From assembly GCF_000003815.2 (NCBI RefSeq), contig NC_049996.1, positions 758,789 to 822,788 on the forward strand: a stretch of DNA of 64,000 nucleotides, read 5' to 3'. Positions 13,001 through 21,584 of the stretch are shown here, piece after piece. Source of the DNA: Branchiostoma floridae (Eukaryota; Chordata; Leptocardii; Amphioxiformes; Branchiostomatidae). The notes beneath the pieces were generated by a model, which did not search any database, had not been told where the DNA came from, and saw nothing but the letters and a program-made list of their open reading frames with translations. Position numbers and translations under genes: made by a program. How positions within the stretch are numbered: position 1 is the stretch's first letter; each line of letters begins with the position of its first letter.

Positions 13001-15559
13001 ATAGTCTAAGAACAGAATGACCCAACATAGAGCAGAATGATGTAACATAGAACTGAATGATAGAACATGAAGCAGGATGTTAGAACACAAAACAGATGAT
13101 AGAAGTTAACATTGATCAGATGACAGAACATAGAACAGAAATTCAAACTGATATCCATAGATTAACATGTCATAGTTACAGTTAGTGATGGTGCATGTTA
13201 CTGATTTCTTATAGTTAGAGTTTGCTTGTTTTGCAGTTGTAGTAACCTTTTCTGCCCTACACCAGGGTTTTTCACGGAGCATGATGATGATGATGATGAT
13301 GATGTTGATGACTGGTTTGTTAATCGTTCACACGCATGTGGACCAAACCATACCAATTGCATGGTCTTCAGATTTCTTGCATTGTCAAGTGTGAAATTTA
13401 TCATCCATTAAAACTTGTCATCTTAATTGTATAAGGAGCTGAAAAAGTTGCTTCAAATTTTAATGCGAAAATAAAACCTTTGGCACCTTTTTACAAATCA
13501 TTGTTGTCAAAAATTTAGAAAAGATCACATTGCAATCATCCTCAGAAATTTGATGAACTGAAACCACCTGTTTTAACTGTTCATAATGGACTTAATTGTT
13601 TATGAATAGAATTATCTTCCTTTTTTCTTCTTTGGTATACAGACTATGGTTCCATAATACATGGTGCTAATATCTTATTACATTACACCGCAAATTTTTT
13701 TCCAAAGTCATCCATTGGCCATACATATTTACCATTTTGAAACTGACCAATCGGGTTTCATGACCTCCAACCTTTCACCCTTGGAATGCCCTGTTCCCAT
13801 GGGAAACCAAATAACCTTTAACCTGTCCTGGTCTCCTCCTGCCTTGCTGTGATGCTGTACTACTACTGAAACCCTCCATTGTACTACTCCATCTGGTTGC
13901 GCCACCTATCACTTTACGATGGTACTGCAGTTGTGTGGATGGACTGCCAGTCGCACGTTTGTGACAAGGTATTGTAGTAACAACAGTACAGGAGAACTAC
14001 TGCACCTCTGCATGGATACTGAAAAGCAGTCACATGGTTAAATGTTATATTTCACTCAATATCAAGTGGTCACATCATTTCAATTCCTTGGTTTTCAGAC
14101 ACTTTCAAGGCAGCAAGAAAAAAATGCAAAAACAGAGGGCTAGGAACTGTAACGTTACATATATGTTACATACATTACGTACACTACCATATTCCCTCCC
14201 TGGCACTCATAGTGAAGACTTCTCCCTAAGACTGTGGTAAACAGTAGTTCAGAATTTTTCCCAAAATTCAGAATTTTTTTAAAGATCCAAGAACTACCAT
14301 TTGAGTTTCCCGAAAATGCAAATGCCCTTACCAGAACTAAGGAATTGACTTGATGTAGCCTTAAATTCTTGTACCTGGCATTCAAATAAACCTATATCTG
14401 CTACACACTCACTTCAGGCTATTTTTGCAAGGACCACAAAATGTAATGGACACAAAACCATAACCATATTCACCTGTAACACCTCTAAGCACCATAGACT
14501 AATAAAGTTCTTAAGGTTATTGTTAAAACAACCTTAATGATTTCAGCTCCTCGATGGCGGTCGGATCCGCATTAAGACCGTCGGCGAGAGATACACCCTC
14601 CGCCTGGACCGTGTCTCCTTCAGCGACACGGGAAAGTTCATCTGCGTGGCAACTAACCCCAGGGGAAAATGCGCCTGTGCGGTCTCGCTTCACGTGAACG
14701 TGGGTAGATCTGCAAGCCTTATTTTGCTACCATTTTCTCAAACAAAGTATGCACTCAATCAAAATATGCACCCGATTTGGAGCAAGTCTCATACAGATTG
14801 TTTATTGTTAAAATGACACCCATTAGTGAATACACGATATTGATCTGTGAGACTGAAATGTAAAATGGAAAAACTCAAATGAAGTATGCACCCCTTCTCA
14901 ACCAATTTTGAACAGACCTTGAACTGAATTTATGCAAACCCCAACTTTGGTAACAACTTGTAACAACTTTTCAAATTTGAAAAGTTTTTTAAAAGGGTGC
15001 TTTGTTTGGGAAAATATGGTACTGTATATCCTGAACAGGGCTAGAAAGAGTATTCTTTATCCCCACGCAGGTGCAGGCACGCTCTTAGTATACGCAGATT
15101 CGAACCCATGTCCCTGAAGTCAGCAAAGGAAAATCATAAAAGGATTCAGGTTCGAATCTGTGTATGAGAAAGAGGAACATGTAAAATTACTCATACCAGA
15201 TAAACCATTGCATTGCATACTGATATAAAACCTTGCCCTTAGATTGGTTCAATTGGATATTTTTTTACGACCTGGCCTAGCATTGATCTAATTGATTTGT
15301 ATAGAGCAGCAACCTAATTAAGATATCTTCCAGTTGACCTGCCATTATACTTCATGTTATATTCTTCGATAAATATGAACAATGATATAATTGATTTTGT
15401 TTTGTGTTCCTGTATTCTGCAGAGTTGATCCTGAAGTGCCATCACTCGGCAGACCTCTACAATGCTGCACCAACCAAGAACCTTCACGAATTCAACTGGA
15501 GAAGAACGTTGCATCAAAATCAACCACAAAAGTTTAAAAAAGGAACGCACACAAAATAG
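190..15559 (+). CDS. Multi-Ig (I-set) muscle-type protein, 3' part of gene, 16 exons
   Basis: Spliced gene assembled from GT-AG exons with compatible phases, coding for eight Ig domains and a short C-terminal tail. Two domain types occur. Type A has a V-x-EGQEV-x-L-x-AE-I/V-PG start and a W-x-FNGKEL core. Type B is a classical I-set starting PPDF and containing a WLK-x-G core. The order is A-A-A-A-A-B-A-B. Each domain is split by an intron near the middle: phase 1 after the PG in type A, phase 0 after the WLKxGxE core in type B. Such tandem I-set arrays are typical of titin, obscurin, twitchin and myosin-binding proteins of the sarcomere, so a muscle scaffold is inferred; I cannot choose the orthologue. 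No kinase, Fn3 or membrane segment is seen in this part. The 5' end lies outside the window. Domain 5 carries a broken exon, which leaves open whether the locus is intact. Confidence 0.8.
640..880 (-). mobile_element. tRNA-headed SINE in Ig gene intron
   Basis: On the minus strand, a pol III A-box-like TGGCCAAGTGG (rc at 858-869) and B box GGTTCAATCCC (rc at 814-824) start a body that runs leftward to about 640. The body tail (GGCCCAAGAGCTACAGAAAT on minus) recurs at about 48,180 in this window, which supports a dispersed family. Confidence 0.65.
1001..1357 (+). CDS. Ig gene exon: second half of Ig 1, linker, first half of Ig 2
   Basis: Starts in phase 1 after CATCATAG. Residues run VRWLFNDKE, then a Y-T-C-I-A-T core Cys motif, then a 45-residue linker and IQEGQELNIRAEIPG. 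Unlike most of its neighbours this exon joins the C-G strands of one domain to the A-B strands of the next. Donor is CCAG|GTATAC. Confidence 0.82.
1805..1905. repeat. Three degenerate ~35-bp direct repeats
   Basis: The words AGCCATAATAAGAAGTAGTA, AGCCATAATGAGAAGTAGTG and ACAATAAGAAATAGTACAAT follow each other in the intron. Confidence 0.7.
1970..2217 (+). CDS. Ig gene exon: second half of Ig domain 2
   Basis: Acceptor TATACAG, phase 1. Contains ITWLFNGKELKPSDE and FTCIAKTPSGKTVCDIVV, the C-G strands. The Cys in TVCD after the core Cys is shared with other type A domains and could form an extra disulphide. Ends phase 0 at GCAGAG|GTGAAT after an acidic linker. Confidence 0.85.
2784..2901 (+). 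CDS. Ig gene exon: linker and first half of Ig domain 3
   Basis: Phase 0 after GTGCAG. Linker rich in Gln, Pro and Ser, then FEVKEGQEVTLRAEIPG. Donor CCTG|GTAGGA, phase 1. Confidence 0.82.
3231..3446. mobile_element. MITE-like foldback element, ~57-bp inverted ends
   Basis: Starts AGTTCACCTTTATCTGTTGG and ends with its reverse complement. The arms (3,231-3,288 and 3,391-3,446) are nearly perfect and flank about 100 bp of unrelated sequence. No ORF, so non-autonomous. A related short copy lies at 45,006-45,060. Confidence 0.85.
3986..4068. repeat. (CA)n microsatellite
   Basis: About 80 bp of CA repeats with a few CG, CATG and CATA interruptions, in the intron inside Ig domain 3. Confidence 0.95.
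4298..4420 (+). CDS. Ig gene exon: middle of Ig domain 3
   Basis: Phase 1 after TCCCCAG. Contains IMWMFEGKELSESD and HILKINSVTCDYSG. It stops just before the F strand because this domain has an extra phase 1 intron (4,421-4,947) that the other domains lack. Donor CTCAG|GTAAAA. Confidence 0.8.
4948..5140 (+). CDS. Ig gene exon: end of Ig 3, linker, first half of Ig 4
   Basis: Acceptor ACCACAG, phase 1. Gives GKFTCVAKTDTGAATCDILL, a Thr/Gln/Pro linker, then FEVKEGQEVNLRAEVPG. The join to 4,420 restores the D-Y-S-G-K-F-T-C motif, which supports both splice sites. Confidence 0.82.
5886..6136 (+). CDS. Ig gene exon: second half of Ig domain 4
   Basis: Acceptor ACTTTCAG, phase 1. VKWFFNGKELSKSDQVTFF, then GTFTCSATTETGATTCDIVL and an acidic linker. 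Ends phase 0 at ATGCAG|GTAGGA. G+C rises sharply inside the exon against the AT-rich introns. Confidence 0.87.
6997..7090 (+). CDS. Ig gene exon: first half of Ig domain 5
   Basis: Phase 0 after TACCTTAG. Contains EVTVKEGQEVTLQAGIPG, a normal type A start, ending phase 1 at CCCAG|GTGAGA. Intact, although its partner exon is not. Confidence 0.8.
7673..7873 (+). pseudogene. Ig gene exon: second half of Ig domain 5, broken
   Basis: Homologous to the other C-G strand exons. With the expected phase 1 entry, a TAG at 7,687-7,689 sits just before the conserved Trp, which is followed by LHGGSLLPDSD. The F-G part (GDLHILTIPKIKKEHAGTYT, then the Cys) is in another frame, so there is also a change of reading frame near 7,735-7,746. 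Splice sites look intact (TTGTAG acceptor; GAGAG|GTAGG donor, phase 2). Skipping it does not keep the frame. Either the exon has decayed or the assembly has errors here. Confidence 0.7.
7925..8337 (-). mobile_element. tRNA-derived SINE (minus strand)
   Basis: Reading the minus strand from 8,337: A box TAGCACAGTGG (rc 8,318-8,328), B box GGATCGAATCC (rc 8,275-8,285), then a body with CCCTTGGGAAAGGCACTTTA and TTTCCTCACTTTACTCAAG. The same central block follows the tRNA-like head of the element at 49,665. It sits in the intron between Ig domains 5 and 6. Confidence 0.82.
8781..8910 (+). CDS. Ig gene exon: first half of Ig domain 6 (type B)
   Basis: Starts phase 2 after TTCTGTAG. VPPDFKIKPRSQRVEKGG, then SGEPKPAVSWLKDGRE, a canonical I-set A-C region. 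Ends phase 0 at AGAGAG|GTAAGA. Confidence 0.85.
9566..9719 (+). CDS. Ig gene exon: second half of Ig domain 6, shortest form
   Basis: Acceptor TTTCACAG, phase 0. VLESSRITSKHVGKNYILEI, then DSGSYTCVGTNAAGQYSC, completing the domain. The first possible donor is CTATG|GTAAGT at 9,719. The last 67 bases plus the donor are repeated nine more times downstream, so the real 3' end of this exon could be any of ten donors. Confidence 0.8.
9653..10372 (+). repeat. Ten 72-bp tandem copies of an Ig exon end plus its splice donor
   Basis: Unit of 72 bp (24 codons), ten copies, nearly identical. Each codes for the F-G strands of an I-set domain and ends G|GTAAG, except copy 9 with GTAGG. The frame stays open through all copies to a stop at 10,396. 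Differences are few: Gly to Ser in copies 2 and 5, Gln to Leu in copy 6, and silent changes in 7, 9 and 10. Every donor is phase 1 and so compatible with the next acceptor at 10,883. Confidence 0.93.
10386..10654. repeat. (GTGA)n / (GTCA)n microsatellite
   Basis: About 270 bp of GAGT units with an internal block of GTCA units (about 10,493-10,530). It starts 14 bases after the tenth 72-bp copy, inside the intron. ORFs read through it are repeat artefacts. Confidence 0.95.
10883..11008 (+). CDS. Ig gene exon: linker and first half of Ig domain 7
   Basis: Phase 1 after TTTCCAG. A Gly/Ser-rich linker is followed by STRVEVPEEQQVSLQATLPG, a diverged type A start. Donor GCCTG|GTAAGT, phase 1. Confidence 0.82.
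11223..11576. repeat. Intronic 45-bp minisatellite dense in CAGGTG/CACCTG
   Basis: Three to four copies of a 45-bp unit lie at about 11,340-11,490, in a wider stretch made of acctgttt-caggtg words. By my count 16 CAGGTG or CACCTG hexamers occur in about 354 bp. The hexamer is an E-box (CANNTG). Confidence 0.85.
11628..11826 (+). CDS. Ig gene exon: second half of Ig domain 7
   Basis: Acceptor GTTTCAG, phase 1. DVKWMYNGEGLQPSAL, then TLTILRVSKQQEGTYTCEA and CDLVITVLPKK. Ends phase 2 at AAAAA|GTAAGT. GC-rich like the other coding exons here. Confidence 0.86.
12393..12525 (+). CDS. Ig gene exon: first half of Ig domain 8 (type B)
   Basis: Starts phase 2 after TCCCACAG. VPPDFVSQPKPATVGEGESV, then PQPEVHWLKNGQE. 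Two adjacent Cys (F-C-C-Q) are unusual at the B strand. Ends phase 0 at CAGGAG|GTAAAG. Confidence 0.86.
12860..13140. repeat. Degenerate ~21-bp tandem repeat (AACATAGARCAGAATGATRG)
   Basis: Irregular copies of an AT-rich word close to AACATAGAACAGAATGATAG fill this intron stretch. No coding content seen. Confidence 0.6.
13279..13312. repeat. (GAT)n microsatellite
   Basis: Run of GATGATGAT units in the intron between the exons of Ig domain 8. Confidence 0.85.
14547..14703 (+). CDS. Ig gene exon: second half of Ig domain 8
   Basis: Acceptor GATTTCAG, phase 0. LLDGGRIRIKTVGERYTLRL, then DTGKFICVATNPRGKCACAV. Complete E-G strands. Ends phase 1 at GTGG|GTAGAT. Confidence 0.86.
15089..15164. repeat. 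Inverted repeat with CGAACC/GGTTCG arms
   Basis: TATACGCAGATTCGAACC at 15,089-15,106 is mirrored by GGTTCGAATCTGTGTA at 15,149-15,164. A small foldback in the last intron, possibly two tRNA-like B-box fragments in opposite orientation. Confidence 0.65.
15423..15559 (+). CDS. Ig gene terminal exon, C-terminal tail, two possible acceptors
   Basis: After CTGCAG the sequence reads AGTTGATCC, so two acceptors 2 bp apart exist. Starting at 15,423 gives a basic tail ending at TAG 15,557-15,559. Starting at 15,425 gives VDPEVPSLGRPLQCC and a stop TAA at 15,535-15,537. Either way the protein ends about 40 residues after the last Ig domain. I cannot decide which is used. Confidence 0.6.
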
Positions 15560-15823
15560 AGATTTCATAAGGTTCTGAAGATATGACTTGGCAAGTTTTT
15601 ATTCTTGGCGACAAAAAAAAAACTTTACATAATGCAAACCGCAACTATTCATGAAGAACCCACCTCTGTATTCTACTTACGTCTTAGACTTGGCTTATGT
15701 CTTCAACTTGGCTTCTTCAGAGACGGCTTCTTCTAAGTCTTTACAAACTTTATTATACATCTAAGTTTTACAGTCACTTTATCTTCTACGGTATTTTTCT
15801 TGGTTATTTGTCGCAAGGTCTCA

Positions 15824-15829
15824 AATAAA
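15824..15829 (+). terminator. Poly(A) signal of the Ig gene
   Basis: AATAAA about 270-290 bp after the stop codon, in AT-rich DNA, with a second AATAAA-like word (GAATAAAAAG) about 35 bp on. Fits a short 3' UTR. Confidence 0.55.
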
Positions 15830-18124
15830 TGCTTCAATCTGGAATTAAATGAAAATGTGAATAAAAAGGTACCGACAATGTTAGAATCACTGCATTGATG
15901 TTAAAAATACAAAATACAAATGTTGAATGCTGCACTTTTTGTTGTGCAAAGCTGAATGTCTAATGCAAGTGTTAATTAGTGCGTTGTGCCGCTCTATTGA
16001 TAAATGTACCAACTAGTAAAACTCTGAAATTTCCTAGTTCTTCCTCTTTCTTGTGATTAGGTTTAGTTTTTCCCTTCAAACAGTTTATATTCTTTTGTAA
16101 AACTTTGCCTATGAGCTTGATTAAGTGCAGGTGAGAACAAAAATGAAGTTTGAATCAACATACGTTTAGGGCAATGACTTGACAATAATTTGCATGCCTT
16201 GATTTTAGTGTGCAGATAGGGGCATTGTTAAGTCTATAAGTCGTTTTGTGCCCAACTTGAATGATTATGAAAACTAGCAAAATTATTTATCCTGAATTAC
16301 AACACACTACTGTAGTTTCTTTTACCAGTGAATATTGAATGCAATACAAGAAAAAGTAGCTAGTTTGACAAGTGATATGCAATATTTATCAACATTTTAT
16401 TATACATCTGTACATGATTTTGAATAGTATATATGTTACTGTAGATAATAGCTTTTTATTTTGACTTTATCTACCTACTGCACCCTACGGCAAAACAGAC
16501 TGTCAACTTGGCCAGTAAAGCTACCTGGAAATGTATGCCATTTCCAATGACACACTATTTGGCTCGCCCCTGAGGCGTTTCCAAAAAAGGTGGTTTGGCT
16601 GTGAGATGTACAAGTTTGCAGTAAGGGGTTGTATTAGGAAAGAACACCACCCGTGGCATTTATTGCCATAGCTTGTTTATTGTAAGGCCTGAAAACAATG
16701 GATTAAGAGAAAATGTTGTTCTTGCCACTGGCAAATAAAAAAATCACTTTCATATTTTCGTTTTGTTTATTGATATGACTGTATATATGTTATATTAATA
16801 GGCTTGGATACTAAATTAGTAGCTGTAAGAACTGCAGATAGTAACTGCATCGTACCGTACATGGGAAAGGACAAGCTCAAGCCAACCGTTCACACTTGCG
16901 CCACATCTTCAGAAAAGACGCTGGAGCCGTATAGGCACTTTATTCGAACCCATACACAACAAACATGTTTCGCCGTGTGGCTTCCTTAGTGTTAAGGGCT
17001 CGAACTGCGGATAGTTACTGTATAATAGTAAATGAAATGATATGGTTCAGATTAAAACACAGGTAGCCTGGAAAGGTTTTCAGCAGGTATCTTGCAGATG
17101 TAAATTAAGGGGGATGCCATCCTATCTAACTGCAGATAGTAACTGACAGGTATAATAATGAAATAAACACTCACATATGCAACTTCAATGAAACATCCCC
17201 ACTGTAAAAAAACAGTTTCACCTAACGTTGGAGTAAATCTGGGTTGCAAAGGAATGGTTCAAGCACTCTCGTATGGCGAGACGGCGATAATGCCTACTAG
17301 TAGTTATTTGTTATTGGGTGGGCCGACTCCTTTCTCCTCGCAGCCAGTGGCTGAATTGTTAGGAACGTGCAATAGGCGGGGCTAAATCGCAGGGTCTGGA
17401 GCAGCTGCCATTCGTTGCAAACTCAGGTGACATCAATTCGTTTCTTTCCATAACTCCAAAACAGTCATTGTTGGAACAGATCTACATGTACCTTCATAGA
17501 ATCAAATTATATTGCCAATATTTGGTAACAAAGCACGTCATTTTCATGTAACCAATCAGCATTTCACACCATGAAGACGAACCCTGACACTAAGTATTTA
17601 CAGTCAGCCACATCTGTCCAGCTCGCACCAGACAGGTGATGAATTAAGCCTATAATTAGTATTTATTTATTTATGTATTTATTTATTTATTATTGGCTCA
17701 GCAGAGAGGAATGAAAATGAGCAGGATATGCAACTGAGAAAGACAGGAAAGAGGGCCAGAAGTTTGTACGGGGCTTAACGGATGGCAAGCAGGAGCATTA
17801 GGCAGGATAAAATGGAAGAATAGAAGCGGAAAGAAAGGTCTTAGAGAATATTTTGCAGTTAGGATCGTGCTTTCTTACGTTCATTGTGATACGAACCAAT
17901 CAGCATTAATCAAGGTGTTGAAATTAATGCCATGGTTCTGAAGCGACCTCTAGCTCATCTAGCAGCCTATTGAATTATTGGAGGAGAAATCGTGCCCAGC
18001 AGTTTGTTGTTACTGTAAACTTTCCTCGTTTCCAAAAAAAGTAGCCAGACATGGCTTAATCATGTCGTCTTGCGGTACATTCTTACAGGTGGTCGCGGAA
18101 CCCTGCGCCACGTGGAGGTTGTGG

Positions 18125-18156
<32 letters not shown>

Positions 18157-18592
18157 GCTGCTGCTTTCTTTTCTAACGTTTTTTATCATGCAAAAGTCAA
18201 AATTTATCCCATGGTAGAAGGCCGAAGGCAGTATCTAGAATGAACTCGATGTACGTACCATAGAACACCTAGCCGGTTACAAACACGGCTCAAAAGCCCC
18301 GCCTAACGGGTTGAAATATCATTGCAGAAATAAAACGCATCAAATACCGGGAAAAAACACTTTAAGTTCCAGGAGTCCTAATGTGTAAAACTTGATGTCA
18401 GAAACTGACTTACCATCACGTTATTATGAGCAATAGATTAAAAAATCTCTTCATCGAAAGATAAAACCATAATTAAATCAAAGCAACTTTGTGTTGTCTA
18501 TCAAATTATGAGTAATCTAATAATAATAATCAAAACGGAATGCAAATTTTGATGATTGGACAGCACAGGTGGTAAGACCACGCCGTTTCAAG
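15830..18592. other. Intergenic, no gene supported
   Basis: AT-rich DNA without convincing exons. It holds three dispersed copies of a word close to AACTGCAGATAGTAACTG (about 16,828, 17,003 and 17,128), an ATTT-rich stretch near 17,660-17,690 and a (TTG)n run at 18,117-18,160. Confidence 0.6.
18117..18160. repeat. (TTG)n microsatellite
   Basis: About 44 bp of GTT units followed by GCT units. Confidence 0.95.
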
Positions 18593-21566
18593 ATGGCGAG
18601 TGTTTCTGGAAGGGACAGAACACGGAGGTTAAATTTGCCCTTGGAAGTCTCGCTACGTTGGTTTTGGGTGGTGAGTAGTGTACAACACTGTCTTCTATAT
18701 TCTTGGGATCATTTGGACCGTATGTATTTCAGCGAAATGAAGCAAAACACAAAGTAGCGTAAGGTCTTTGTCATAGCCGTGCCCAATGTTTAGTCCTGCA
18801 CTTAGTAAAACCGCCACTGAGGGGCGCTCCTTTGAGTTACTTCAACTACATGTACTTGGTATCCAGGACCAGATCGATCCAGGATGTATGTATTTTCTGT
18901 GCTATTCGACAAGGCCCAATTACTTTAAAAATGGAAGTACATTTGAATCACTATCACAATCGAAGACTGCGGCCATTGGAATCTATGCTGAACCATACGG
19001 TATTAATAATGTCTTGTCTACAATAACAGCAGTCATAGTTTAGACCCAGTTTTATGATTTGTTCTATTAACGATAACTACTCTCCAAGCAGAGGTTCGGC
19101 CTCGGCGGACATGAAGAGAATGTTAAAAAGTAAAAAGCCAGACAAAATCACATAAAACGCGTCAAAAACAGCCGGAGCCAAACACCTGCTTGGAAAGAAG
19201 GGTGGTCGTCTATCTCGCGAATTGTCCCTCAGGCATGGCAAACATTTTAGATGCACTTTGTAAACAAATCGCTAAGAGACGCTGTGAGACCGTGTTAGTA
19301 CTACAACTGCAGTTTGTATTTACGCCGCTAGATGTCCCTAATAGCATGCGTTGTTCTGTTGATTTCAACAACAGCACTTCGTCCTTGTTTCTTCGTTCCT
19401 GAAGCTAGAATTCCTTGTATTTTGATGTAAAATGGGCATTTCCGACTTGCGGCTTGGTACAGGGACTCAACAGCGCCGGTTTTGACGAATGTGACGTCAA
19501 CTAAAGCAAAATCTAGACTGACCGTCAGGTAAGTATGAAACGAATGGGAGGTGGGCGCGCCCAGTGTGACATTTTAAAGCGAACTAGCACCAAATTAACC
19601 GGTTAATCTCGATAAAAGTAGAATTCAATGTTATCTTAAATGCTTCTCCTAAATGTCAATGACATTTCAGCTCTGTTTGTCCTTACTATTGGTATTAAAG
19701 TAACGTTACGTCTCTGATGTAGAAAAATTGGGTTTACGGAAAAAACAGGGCTGTCACATGAAGTCGGGTCACCCAACCCCCTTGGCTTCACAATGGAAAC
19801 TCCTCAGAATGGCAAATCTTCATACATATTGCATAATATGTATATTATTGTGCATATCTTTGCCTAAGCTACCTGCATGCCTAAAATGATGGAATCCATC
19901 ATTCCTTTTTGCAGCTATCCTCTTTGGAATGTTTTGATAAAAAAATTCCCTTGCAGTTCCAAAATTAAATGTTAAAGAGGTTCAAACCTGCCCCACCTTG
20001 TCCTGATCTTGAAAACTACCTGCCACCCAAATTTCAAGATTATACCATGTTTGGGACAAGAGATCAACTGAAAAAAGAAACACTATGATAGAATATTGTC
20101 ATTATACTCCCGTCACATGTAGCAAAAATCGATCAGACGACGAGTCTGCAAGCTCTAAGTTACATGACCCTGATACCCTAAAGAGGCATGACCCTGATAC
20201 CCACGAAGAAATGGCAGAGTTCCCCCTTCCTGTCAGGGTCATGCCTACTCATAATTTAGAGCTCGCAGACTCGTTGTCTGATCGATTTTCGGTACATGTG
20301 ACGGGGGTAATAATGATTCAAATGACCACTGATTTTGCATAATTTCTCATTCATTTTGTACATTTTTGTCGAAGCAACCTACATTCCAAAAATAAAAAAG
20401 AATTGTATGCCTGCCTTGAGTTATCGTCTTTTTGTTTTTTGAATTTTTTTTTTTACAAATTAAAATGCCTCTGATATTCCAGACCTTAAGTCACTAGGGG
20501 GCCCAAACTGATGTCAGTTATCAAGAATTTCAACCATTGCCATGCAAATTTGTTGTTTGATTGTCTTCCACAGTGGATGAGTCACATACAGAGTACATTA
20601 AGAATTATACAGGTGACTGGTGTAAGAGATGAACATCATACTCTTGACTCCCTTCCTTGTTTGATGATAGCAAGGAGGTTAAAAAACCTCCTTGATGACA
20701 GGTAAGTGATGTTGAGGTGAGGACAACATTCCCATTGAGTCTGGTATACAAACATTTTACAACTTTGTTCTTCTGACTTAATTCCAGGTTACTGTTACAG
20801 TCTTCTTTCTCTGAAACATGTAAGTGTTTGGTGTTAAATCATTTTTATGAATGTTACGACAATTTGTTGCACTGAAGCTGGTGTGTTACGCCGAAGGGCG
20901 GTTATACCGGCTGTATAGTTGTAATTGTATAATTTTTATGTAGTTGTAATTGTACTACTTTGAAAGTTCTGAAAAGTTTCCTTTTATCATGGTGATAATG
21001 GTATTGACTTCATGATTATCTAAGGTAGTCATCTCTTTTCCCTTAATGTCCAGTAGAAACATTGAGTGAATTTTGTTGAACTGATGTTTGAAATACTTTT
21101 CCATGTGTCATTCACTGAGTGTTAAGAACTGACTCTTGTGTCAATAGCATTAGATTGTTGGATATGATGTTGTGATGTTTTTGTGAGCTAGCATGAATTT
21201 TAAATGATGTTTTGTCAACATGAGATGTGTGTTTTCATATTTGTATGGATCGTTTTGATGTAATTGTGTTGTTTTATTATAGTGTTATTGTTGTTTGATC
21301 ATGGTACTTTAAGTTCACTTGTTACTGACTTGTTACTGCTGTTTTGTTTTCTTTTATGTCACTAACCTAAGGCTTCTTACCCCCAACCCAAAGCAGGTTT
21401 TAGAATTGTAACAAATGTTGTGAATATTATTGAATATTATCAATGTGTCTTGTCAGAGAACAACCATGTTCTGTGAATATTCTTAGTGTAAATTTGGCAT
21501 ATGATTTTTCTGAATGAGTTTTTCTTTTTCACCCTAGGTTTGGGGAAGATGATACTGTATACCTGA
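18593..21566 (+). CDS. Possible small spliced gene, ~88 aa, unknown function
   Basis: Exon 1 (18,593-18,670) has a good start context (TTCAAGATGGCG) and reads MASVSGRDRTRRLNLPLEV onward to GTG|GTGAGT. Exon 2 (20,574-20,701, TCTTCCACAG acceptor) reads WMSHIQSTLRIIQVTGVRDE and on to LKNLLDD, donor ACAG|GTAAGT. Exon 3 is 20,788-20,819. Exon 4 starts at 21,538 and stops at TGA 21,564-21,566. Phases agree at each join (0, 2, 1). An acceptor at 21,549 would instead read on into the 62-bp minisatellite. No family recognised and no signal peptide; the short helical, basic sequence says little. Exon 2 contains a perfect hairpin also found at 30,104, so an element-derived exon is possible. Confidence 0.38.
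19080..19096. repeat. Foldback-element terminus CTCTCCAAGCAGAGGTT
   Basis: Single copy of the 17-bp end of the element complete at 60,460-60,560. Another single copy lies at 59,142. Confidence 0.6.
19500..19535 (+). other. Possible alternative exon end (donor) in intron 1 of the small gene
   Basis: GACCGTCAG|GTAAGTATG at about 19,528 is a strong donor with no open frame upstream that I can support. It may be an alternative non-coding first exon. Confidence 0.25.
20099..20316. mobile_element. MITE-like foldback element, ~60-bp inverted ends
   Basis: Left arm TCATTATACTCCCGTCACAT and on to about 20,160; right arm ends ATGTGACGGGGGTAATAATG at 20,316. The arms match with few mismatches, including GATCGATCAGACGACGAGTC-like sequence in both. 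A CATGACCCTGATACCC word is repeated inside. Confidence 0.85.
20671..20694. repeat. Perfect hairpin CAAGGAGGTT / AACCTCCTTG
   Basis: Two 10-bp arms separated by 4 bp, inside candidate exon 2. The same arms recur at 30,104-30,127 with a different loop. Confidence 0.85.
20881..20925. repeat. Possible dispersed-repeat fragment (TTACGCCGAAGGGCGGTTAT)
   Basis: GC-rich word TTACGCCGAAGGGCGGTTAT in AT-rich DNA, with CCGAAGG/GCGG symmetry. Only one copy is in the window, so its dispersed nature is a guess. Confidence 0.25.
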
Positions 21567-21584
21567 CCATGTTCCTGTGTTCCA

